The notes beneath the pieces were generated by a model. It was not told where the DNA came from. It did not search any database and worked only from the letters and a program-made list of their open reading frames with translations. Positions 56,251 through 64,000 of a stretch of DNA of 64,000 nucleotides are shown piece after piece. Numbering within the stretch: the stretch's first letter is position 1; the number at the start of each line of letters is the position of its first letter. The DNA is from Tetragonia tetragonoides (Eukaryota > Streptophyta > Magnoliopsida > Caryophyllales > Aizoaceae). A program made the translations under genes and the position numbers. The stretch lies in NCBI GenBank assembly GCA_038025085.1, contig CM076140.1, forward strand, positions 37,695,501-37,759,500, read 5' to 3'.

Positions 56251-56430
56251 CATTGACGAATCTAGCCTTAAAGGATGGGGTTTCATGGGACCTACTTGGG
56301 TGTTTTTTTATTTTTATTTTATTTAAAATTTTTCTTTGTAAATTATACAATTTTTGTGTAATATTTAAAAATTGTCCTATATGTTATAAGAGGGTGCACC
56401 CATTTGAACTCATTTCTAGATCCGCCACTG
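56251..56430. mobile_element. Small hAT MITE, 180 bp
   Basis: The left end CATTGACGAATCTAG and the right end CTAGATCCGCCACTG are inverted and similar over about 35 bp. They are flanked by AAGGCACC (56243-56250) and AAGGCGCC (56431-56438), an 8-bp duplication with one change. CAGTGGCGGATCTAG is a common plant hAT terminus. It sits within the Myb/SANT pseudogene. Confidence 0.85.
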
Positions 56431-56929
56431 AAGGCGCCCCTAGTACTTCTAGACAATCTTATGAGAGGAAGTCTATGGAATCTGATCGTAAGGAATTGGA
56501 GTTCACTAAGATATCTAAAACTCTTTCAAGCTGGTTGGAAGCAGAAAAGGAAAATGCATCAGCTATGAATGATATTAAAAAGGCTTTTATGCATCGGGTT
56601 GAAGTGCAAGAGGAAACCAGTGATATGAGAAAACAATTATTCAAAGTTCTAGAAACAATTAATGGTCTTTCTCCCGAGCAAGTTGTGAAGGCCACTCTTG
56701 TCATTGGAAAGAGGCTGCAAACATGGATTTTTTCTTTAATACTCCAGATGCTTACATAAAAGTATTTGTTGCCAAGAAATAAACGATGATAATTAGTAGG
56801 TTGTCATATAATTTATATCAATATCGTTGATAGTGAACAAAGTTTTTTTACATCTTAGTGTTTTTTGGGAGATTTTGGACCAAATTTTGCGGTTATGGAT
56901 AGAGAACTACATATTCTGTTTTCAGTATG

Positions 56930-57640
56930 TTGTTCGCTGTTGTATTTCCAGTTTTTGTTGTTGTTTTCTCTTTTCTACATGTTGTTTCCTGCAATAATTT
57001 TCAGTTTCTGGTTTATGTTTTTCTGCTTTCTGTATTCTTATTTGCCTTTTCTGGTTGCTATTATCTTTTCTGAGTGTAATTTTGTTTGATGTATGCGTAT
57101 TTGCTGTTTTTTTTTTTTTTTTTTTTACTATATTCTGTAAATTCGGATGGATAAGCTTTGTTTCTCAATACAGATGAAGAGATGCTTGGAAATTGGGACT
57201 GTATTTTCAGTTTTGTGTCTGTTTTCTCTTTTCTGTATGTTGTTATCTGTTGTATTTTAAGTTTTCGATCATTGTTTTCTATTTTTTGTATGCGTATGCT
57301 CTTTCTGGTTGTTGTTATCTTTTCTGAGTGTAATGTTGTATTTTGTTTGTTTTATGTGTATTTGTTGGTGTTTGTTGTTTCCTGTATGTTCGGATGGATA
57401 AGCGTTGTTTCTCAATACAGATGCAAAAAAGCTTTGGGAATTGGGGTTGTATAGTTGTGGGTGTTATATTTTCTTTTTGTAAGTGTATTTGTTGTTCTCT
57501 TTTCTAGGGTAATGTTGTTTGTATGCTGTATGCGCATTTGGTGGTTGTTGGTTGTCTTTTTCTGTTTTCTGTATATTCAGATGGATTGACGTTGTTTCTC
57601 AATACAGATGCAGGAAAGCTTGAGAATTGGGGTTATGGGT
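56930..57640 (+). repeat. Three imperfect tandem repeats of 185-255 bp
   Basis: Blocks in repeated order: GTTGTTATCTTTTCTGAGTG (57056, 57311, degenerate about 57494), CGGATGGATAAGC (57147, 57392, 57580), TTTCTCAATACAGATG (57160, 57407, 57595), followed by GAATTGGGG. No protein domain recognised. Confidence 0.75.
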
Positions 57641-57759
57641 GGGGTGTTTCTTTTCGAGATAGTGATGAGAACTAGTTGTTGTTATCTCAAGTGGAAGAAA
57701 AAACTAGTTATAGAGAAAACTGTTACTTTAGCTAGTAATAAATTTAGGCATTGTTTGTT

Positions 57760-58476
57760 TTTTTGGGAAAATGGTAGCTTTTTTTTTTCCATCCTCCAAA
57801 GGGGTACCAATGTGGTACCCTCAACAAAACCCAGTACCCTCAACAAAACCCAGTACAGACCAAGAAATGCCAACGAGGCAATCCTAACACAGGTACATCA
57901 TACAATCAAGTCAAGATCAAAGCTAACGGGCATACAAAAAACCTATCAAGCATACAAAAGCTATGCAAACATTAGCCTAGCAACCCTTGTAATTTATCGT
58001 CATAATCTACTCCAGCCTTAGCTAGAATCCTCGCACTAACATGATACTTAATCTGCCAAATCAGACTCTGAGGAAATCGCTTGATACCCTGCAAGATCCT
58101 GATGTTTCGGTCCATCCAGATCTCGTAGATAACTGCAACAAGAGCACTTCTTTTCTGATTATGCCTCCACGCATTCCCCTTATTATAGTTATAAAAACAT
58201 TTCAGCAAATGAGAGTGACTAACCCTCTTTCTTGTTATCCCAAGCCATAAAAGAGTGTTCTACCAAACTTCTTGTGCGAAAAGGGCAGCTAAAAAATAGG
58301 TGGTCGTTAGTCTCACAAGCAGACTCAGATAGCACACATCTATTCACCAAAACAAAACCCCTACTATTTAGATTATCAATCGTAGGGAGGGATTTTTGAA
58401 CAACCAGGTTTGCAATGAAGGCATGCTTAGGGATGACAGAGGAATCCCAAATAGTTTTCCACCATTTCTTTCATGT
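57760..58476 (-). mobile_element. 5'-truncated LINE with RT zinc-binding domain
   Basis: The minus strand encodes WDSSVIPKHAFIANLVVQKS, RCVLSESACETNDHLFFSCP and NQKRSALVAVIYEIWMDRN, the zf-RVT C-terminal region of plant L1-type ORF2, with several frame breaks. T tracts at the left boundary (57760-57764 and 57779-57790) are the inverted A-rich 3' end. ATTGTTTGTT flanks both sides (57750-57759 and 58477-58486) as target duplication. The upstream RT domain is missing through 5' truncation. Confidence 0.82.
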
Positions 58477-58486
58477 ATTGTTTGTT

Positions 58487-58767
58487 AACGTTTCTAGAAA
58501 CAGTTTTTCTATTTTTTTTAAGTGGAAAAGCGGGTTTTTTCTGTGAAAAATGATGTTTGGATTAAAAAGAAAAAAACTGATTTCTAAAGGAAACAAAAAG
58601 AGAAACAAACTTTTAGAAACAGAATAATCACTTTTCACTACTTTGAATTTTTATTTTAATTGAGCGCTTAATAACTACCGATATCTAGCATCTGCACCAT
58701 TTTTTTGTTTTTTGTTTTTTGTTTTTGTTTTTGACTGATCTAGCATCTGCACATTTACTGTGACATA
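58487..58767. other. Remnant of an older element that hosts the LINE and hAT insertions
   Basis: The sequence joining 57750 to 58487 reads GGCATTGTTTGTTAACG, a Harbinger-like terminus, and 61320-61345 has an inverted CCAAACAATATC. A single older MITE covering 57748-61345 before the LINE and hAT inserted is possible but unproven. No coding sequence. Confidence 0.3.
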
Positions 58768-58775
58768 GTGTCAAC

Positions 58776-61128
58776 TAGGCCTGGCAAAAACTAACCCGAC
58801 CCGATAACCCGACCCGAACCTAACCCGAAAAAAGCGGGTTAGGGTTGGGATTTTCGACCCGAAACATTAAATGGGTCGACCTGATTGACCCGAAAACTTA
58901 AATGGGTTAGGTTAAGGTTGAAAATTTCAACCTGCTCAACCTGAAAATTACCTGCTCAACCCGAAAATATTAAATGGGTCAGGTCACAGATCAGGTCGAC
59001 CTGATTTTTATCGGGTTCGGGTCGACCTGATCCGTTTAACCCATCTAAGTTAGAGATAAAAGCTTAGCCCACAAGTGAAATGGAAAAAAAAAAAAACTGA
59101 CCCAAAACTTAGCCCAAACCCAAGCCCAAAATAGAGATAAAAGAGGGAAAAAAAAACCCTACCCCTCATTTTATTTTGCCGTCATTTTATTTCTCTCTCT
59201 TCCTCACTCTCTCAGTCTCTCTCATTCTCTCATATTCTGGTTTCTGGATCCTTCTTCGCCTCTTCCTCTTCGGCTCTTCGCCTCTTCCTCTCTCCATCTC
59301 TCGATCTCACTGTCTCTCTCATTCTCTCTCATTCTCTATCTTCCTCATCTTCAAGCTCTTCCTCACTCACTCTGTCTCACTCTCTCTCACTCTCAGTCTC
59401 ACTCTCTCACTCTCTCGATCTCTCGATCTCACTCTCTCGATCTCACTCTCTCGATCTCTCGATCTCACTCTCTCGATCTCTCGATCTCTCGATCTCTCGA
59501 TCTTGTATTGAAGTAAGTTAAAGTATATTCTTATAGTGGTTTTGTTTAGATTAATGGTTTATTCATGTTTAAGTTTTAAACTTTTAATTCAGTCGAATCT
59601 TCATCTCTTTTTCTCTTTTTCTCACCCTAACTTTCGAATCTCTCATCTCTTCATCTCTTTTTCTCTTTTTCTCACTTCATTTATGTTTTCTATCTTTTTT
59701 TTTTTTACAGATTTAATCAAGTTATACCTCACAAATTCCAAACAAGACGGTTAGTTTTCTCTTTTTCTCACTTCATCTATGTCTTCTGATTATATTTTTA
59801 ATTCGTTTAATTTAAATTATGATAGATTCTGAGTACATATACATAAATTGCTTTGACTGTGAAGTCTGTTTTCGGTGGATGGTGGTCTGTTTGTGTCTTG
59901 TTGGTGTTCAGTGTTGCTGTAAGTTGGTTGTTGCTTAGATTAATGGTTTATTCATGTTTAAGTTTTAAACTTTTAATTCAGTCGAATGGGTAGATTTTGC
60001 TTAGTATTTGTGGTTCTGTTTTCATGAGTTTTGTGGTCTGTTTGTGTCTGCCAGAGTGCCAGGTAGTGTCTGCTAGGTTGATAGTGTGCAGTAGGCAGTA
60101 GCAGCTAGCTGGTTGTGTCTTGTTGGTGTTCAGTGTGTTGGTAGTCTGTTTTCAAGTTTGTGTCTTGTTGGTGTTCAGTGAATTAAACTTGATAGTCTGT
60201 TTTCAAGTTTGTGTCTTGTTGGTGTTCAGTGTTGCTGTAAGAGTGTAAGTTGGTTGTTGCTGTATATTAGTGCGTTTTGGTGCGGGTCTGCAGGTCATTG
60301 TTAGGATGTGGACTTGCTGTTGCGTGTGATGTGCTGCTGTACACGGATTAAGCCTGTTTTATAGACATTTATCCGCATTATACACTTCAATTCTTTTTTG
60401 TTATTTTTTAATTCATACTTTAATTATTAGACTTAATTAGGGTTTCTGATTTCTGAATTTATGCTTAAGAGTTTTCATTTTTGTTTCTTATAGTTTTTGA
60501 TTTTTGATTTTATGTAGATTGAGGGTTTTGCTCATGATATTGAAGATCTGAGTTCTGATGAGGAGTTAGACTCGACGCCTAAAGCTGCTAGTTGAGAGTC
60601 CTTCAATCGGGCTTCGCAGCCGAAACTCCGGAAAGTGCAACCGAATCGACAATGTTCCATTGATTTAAACTTTAAAGTTCTGAAAACTTGGATTTTTTGG
60701 TTCTTGTAATTTGTAAACTTGTAAGTTGTAACTCTGTCATGACTGTCAGGCTAGCTGGCTAGGTGCTGCCAAAGTGCTTGTAATTTGTAAACTTGGATTT
60801 TTTTGGTCATGACAGTGTCACTGTCAGCATGCCTTGAGACTTGAGAGTTTGAGGTGCTTTGAGCACTTGAGGTCTTGAGGAGGTGGCGAGGTGCTGCCAA
60901 AGTGCCAACAAGCATTTTTATGAATCATTTTACAAGTGTGCAAAATAAATCAGGTTACGCAGGTCGTTTTCAGGTCGACCTGATCTGTAACAGATCAGGT
61001 TAGGGTCAGATTTTTTGACCTGTTTATTAAACAGATCAGGTTAGGGTCGAGTTTTCTGACCTGTTTAGTAATCAGGTCAGTGGGGTTCAACCCGAACCCG
61101 ACCCGACCTGATCTGTTTGCCAGACCTA
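58776..61128. mobile_element. hAT element, 2.35 kb, with perfect 8-bp target duplication
   Basis: The termini TAGGCCTGGCAAA and TTTGCCAGACCTA are inverted, flanked by GTGTCAAC on both sides (58768-58775, 61129-61136). Subterminal arrays of ACCCGACCCGA/GACCTGA words occupy about 58795-59050 and 60955-61110. The interior is mostly non-coding: CT and TCTCGA repeats (59200-59510), duplicated segments (59549-60240) and a short frame at 60519-60592 (IEGFAHDIEDLSSDEELDST) that may be a transposase C-terminal remnant. No hAT dimerisation domain seen; probably a deletion derivative. Confidence 0.92.
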
Positions 61129-61136
61129 GTGTCAAC

Positions 61137-61671
61137 AAGTGTCTTCCTTCAAAGTATATATGGGCCTTATTTTTTCTTTTTTAATTATGCTTGGCAGGTG
61201 AACCCAAAATTGCTAAGAGTTTTTTATAAGCTTCACTTTGGGTTATGCAAAAAGATAAATAAATGGGTTCAATACTTAATTCCAAACATGTTTTTGAATA
61301 AATTGGTTTTCAAAATTAGTTTTACATTGAATAACCAAACAATATCGTTTTTTGAAAACAGTTTATTTAAATCAAAACAAAAAAAAAAAAAAAAGAAAAA
61401 GGGTAGGGTAACCCCAATTCTCAAGCTTTCCTGCATCTGGCCCTGTGGGTAGGATTTCGGGGTACTTGGGTAGTTGAGTTCGTAAGAGAGAGATTGGAGG
61501 AGCAAGGGTATTTTTGGTTTTTCAAGCGTTTTGCGGACTACTGCAGAGAATCCTACTGCATTGTATCCATTTCCTTCGTAAAATAATTTTAGTAATGCTA
61601 ACAATGTTTAAGGAGCATTAAATAATTTGATTTTGATTAAAATTGGTGCTAATTAAAATATCTTAATTAAT
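61137..61671. other. Non-coding, contains a 31-bp inverted match to 57605-57635
   Basis: 61409-61439 is the exact reverse complement of 57605-57635. The minus frame 61604-61409 encodes a short peptide ending PQGQMQESLRIGV, whose last part also occurs on the plus strand at 57605. No domain recognised. An A run lies at 61379-61394. Confidence 0.5.
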
Positions 61672-62688
61672 AGGAAAATTCGACACAAATAATCTAAAGT
61701 TTCATCACTCCGACAATAATAATCCCAAGTTGTAACTTGTACAAGAATAATCTAAGTTGTCATTTTTGTCACAACATTGGGTCCATATCTTACGTCGTCA
61801 CCATTTGTTAGTTGGTTAGCGCTAATTGCACGATTTTCCTTCAACTATTTAAAATAATTATGAGTATAAGATTTTCTTTCTAATGATTTTACTTTCTGAT
61901 CTATCTCTCGTGAAGTCTTTGAAAATAAAAAGCAAATGGAGCTGAAGAAATCTTACTGGAAAGAGTCAGGTTGAAGCTGATCCCAAACCAGGACCTTATC
62001 AGAACTTGTCCTCACTTTATCCAAATGCAAAGCCTTAAACTTCGGCTCCCACCATTTCACCTCTTAATCTCACCACCACCACCATTACTACTCTCCCCAC
62101 CACCCAAATTCCCACAACAAGATAAAATATTCTATTCTATTCTACTCATAGTAAGTTCTCACCTAGCATGTAATGATTTTTTAGAAACAAGCAACGAACA
62201 ACAACCATCATGAAAAACCTTGTTTGTTTCATTTTCCATTAATATTTCATTAATCATAACCAATTGTAACATCAAAATTCCGGCAAAAATCCCCGATGGC
62301 GAATTCGCCGGTAAAAAGTGAAGTGATATCAATTGGGTAAATGTGATGGTGGTGGCTCAGATGGTGGAGAAGAGAGAGAGTGGAGGAGGCTTGGTGGTGG
62401 TGCCTCGGATGGTGAGGAGGAGAGACAGATTAGTTAGATCTGAACTCTGGGGGCTTTTCATCAAAACGTAATCTATCTTAATGTTGTTATGATTAAGAAT
62501 TAATATACAAGTAATATAATGATTTAAGGATAAGTAAGCATAAGTAGGTTTATTGTAACGACGGTATGACTTAATGGACCATTATTGTGACAAATGTAAC
62601 AACTTAGGATTATTGTTGTACCAGTTGCAACTTGGGATTTCTATTGTCGGACCGACGAAACTTCGGATTATTGGTTTCAAATTTTCCT
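61672..62688. mobile_element. MULE-like element with long (about 115 bp) inverted repeats
   Basis: 61672-61790 (AGGAAAATTCGACACAAATA...) aligns with the reverse complement of about 62570-62688 at roughly 80% identity. Long inverted repeats around a short non-coding interior suggest a non-autonomous Mutator-like element. A 9-bp target duplication was not clear (TTAATTAAT versus AATTTATAT). The interior (61970-62460) has Pro-rich and His-rich short frames that could be captured host sequence (Pack-MULE), not identified. Confidence 0.65.
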
Positions 62689-63537
62689 AATTTATATTGT
62701 TAAGCTTATGGCCAAATGCCGTTGTACACTTATACTCAATAATTCAACCAATTTCAATTATTACTGCTCCATTTTCCCTCAAGTCCACACATTTCCAACA
62801 AACAACCATCGTCCACCACCCTTTCTACTTTTTCTTTCATCACTAAAAATGGCGGATGTGTTTTCTCTTTCCTCGCTCTCAAAAACTCTTCATCCATGGC
62901 TCCAGTTTTCTCCACCACAACTTTTCATCTACCTCTCTATCTTTCTTTACTTGCCGACCATCTCCAATCGATGTCATCCATTTATTTTGCCGCCATCGTG
63001 AAGTAAACATATTTTCCGAGCAGTCACAGTAGCGATTTAGCTACGATTGAAGAAAATTTTGTGCTCAATCGTTAATATGTGGTTTTTTACATTCCTCTTT
63101 CTCCCCTTTGTTTTCGGTGTCTTTTCAATGTACTCGACGACGAAGCGTCAGAAAGAAAATGGTGAGTGATAGTTAGTGGTGGCTTTATTCTCTACCGGAA
63201 TCCGTTGCTGAAGAATTAAAGATTGGTGATTGTGGTGGTAGTTGGAGGTGGCTATAATGGGTTTGGGTACTAGTGGAACAGTGTATATGGATCTGTTTAG
63301 TTATTTTCGTAAAACAGAACTGTCTCCTTTAACGTTGTTGTTGGAATTTCAAAGCAATTTCGAAAATTCTTCTCTACCCTAATGGTTAGCAAAACTAAAA
63401 TAATTATCCAAACCCACTTATCAAACATGAGATATAGTTATCCTAATTTATTTCTTTTATTACCGAACAAGGGAATAAGAATTACTAATAAACTCCCTAA
63501 ACCGGCTATTTATAGGAGCAATTGAGGCGATTGCAAG
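62689..63537. other. Non-coding, nothing recognised except a copy of the 42835 motif
   Basis: No known gene. The short frame 62849-63001 starting MADVFSLSSLSKTL has no domain I recognise. 63502-63536 repeats the CCGG(C/T)TATTTATAGGAGC segment of 42839-42870. Confidence 0.4.
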
Positions 63538-64000
63538 TAGGGATGGCAATCGGCCGGGTCTGAGCCGGGTCCAACCAGATCCAGATCCATTAAGTAGTTT
63601 TGGGTCTGGATCCAGACCCGTCCTAGACCCTATCCTAGACCCTGTAGGGTCTGAGATCCATGGATCCAGATCCAAACCCTTTGGGTCCGCGGGTCTACAA
63701 CGGCTCCACGGGTCTTGGAAAGATTTTAAAAAACAAAGTCAAAACAGATAATAAAAATCAACTTGCTAGCTGAAACCTTTTGATTCTGTTAAACATATAA
63801 CATGAAACATGATCCAGTGATCTCAAAGTATCAAATCTTCATAATTTTCACACATTACATGTTAAAAATTCAACAAGACAGCAAGTGAGTCGCCCTATTT
63901 AATACAACAAACACATAACAAATCGTAGTCCACAATACTACAATTACTTCAACGTAAATGAAACTTATACAACCAACAAAGAAACTTGATACAACCAGTA
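63538..64000. mobile_element. hAT-type element, left part, continues past the window
   Basis: The terminus TAGGGATGGCAAT resembles TAGGCCTGGCAA of the element at 58776. It is followed by a subterminal array of GGGTCTGGATCC/AGACCC words (63560-63715). It inserted into the repeat segment at 63502-63536. The right end is outside the window. Confidence 0.6.

Larger units (their letters stand above)
49381..56776 (+). pseudogene. Myb/SANT-like DNA-binding protein (Harbinger ORF1 type), split by copia
   Basis: Part 1 (49393-49592): MTVVEEYKSKQGNK, then a stop in place of the SANT Trp (ATA TAG ACG), TKEESVFIDVLL, and IENKLP. Part 2 resumes at 55760 with NANLKADPHIKSKVKIWKKQ, GFGWDDKKNMV and FME, then a stop in place of Trp (TGA, 55918-55920). 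An intron of about 105 bp ends in TTGGTAG before RDGAAFLFNK. The C-terminal part (56430-56776) has SWLEAEKENA, GLSPEQVVKATLVIGK and, in a shifted frame, MDFFFNTPDAY. The domain is the plant Myb_DNA-bind_3 type that accompanies PIF/Harbinger transposases and also occurs as host genes. The copia element (49593-55759) and a hAT MITE (56251-56430) interrupt it. Joining the halves across the CCAAC duplication keeps the codons LPNAN in frame. Confidence 0.8.

Noticed and set aside
59176..59511. Membrane protein (Leu/Ser/Phe-rich frame)
   Set aside because: It is a translation of CT and TCTCGA repeats within the hAT element.
57748..61345. Single old Harbinger MITE containing both the LINE and the hAT element
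   Set aside because: End-like sequences GGCATTGTTTG and CCAAACAATATC exist, but the TTA/TAA duplication is absent on the right, so it is not called.
62849..63001. Small secreted or plastid protein starting MADVFSLSSLSKTL
   Set aside because: It is short, compositionally simple, has no recognised domain or splice partner, and lies in repeat-rich sequence.

Overview
The window is nuclear DNA from a flowering plant, most likely a dicot. It has two recognisable host genes with spliceosomal introns, and most of the rest is transposable elements, often nested, plus microsatellites. Apart from the ISWI exons no reading frame above about 230 codons belongs to a host gene; the long open frames are retrotransposon remains. 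The species cannot be named from sequence alone.

Layout. 1-7990: the last two exons of a PBL27/PBS1-type receptor-like cytoplasmic kinase (5878-7135, + strand). Upstream sequence, probably intron, carries a LINE piece at the left edge, a SINE-like element, an ORF1-only LINE with a 21-bp target duplication, and a LINE insertion reduced to 28 bp. 8367-15070: only transposons, namely a Stowaway MITE, a 4.6-kb element with 50-bp inverted ends (8941-13576), a related 0.67-kb element and a Harbinger MITE. 16065-23935: a complete 25-exon ISWI chromatin remodeller (CHR11/CHR17 type, minus strand). 24497-31086: two related long LTRs in opposite orientation; the left one holds a hAT element and a Harbinger MITE, the right one is a clean solo LTR with a 5-bp target duplication. 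32073-33604: an LTR fragment and a decayed TPR pseudogene. 33747-40230: a hAT element split by a recent copia retrotransposon. 40231-48600: gene-free, with Harbinger MITEs and two Helitron-like segments. 48815-56776: a decayed PIF/Harbinger element (DDE transposase tail plus Myb/SANT-like ORF1), split by a second, older copia element and by a small hAT MITE. 57760-64000: a truncated LINE, a 2.35-kb hAT element, a MULE-like element and another hAT end.

The two host genes show no functional link. PBL27-type kinases relay chitin-receptor signals at the plasma membrane; ISWI spaces nucleosomes in the nucleus. The most unusual material is in the transposons. The 4.6-kb element at 8941-13576 carries about 30 same-strand copies of GGTCACTT, most adjacent copies exactly 22 bp apart, together with two inverted tRNA-like sequences holding good Pol III A and B boxes. 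A Harbinger MITE at 27540-28055 carries two arrays in strict 10-bp register. The second copia element has no tRNA-type primer site; the 12 bases at that position are perfectly complementary to a segment of its own LTR.
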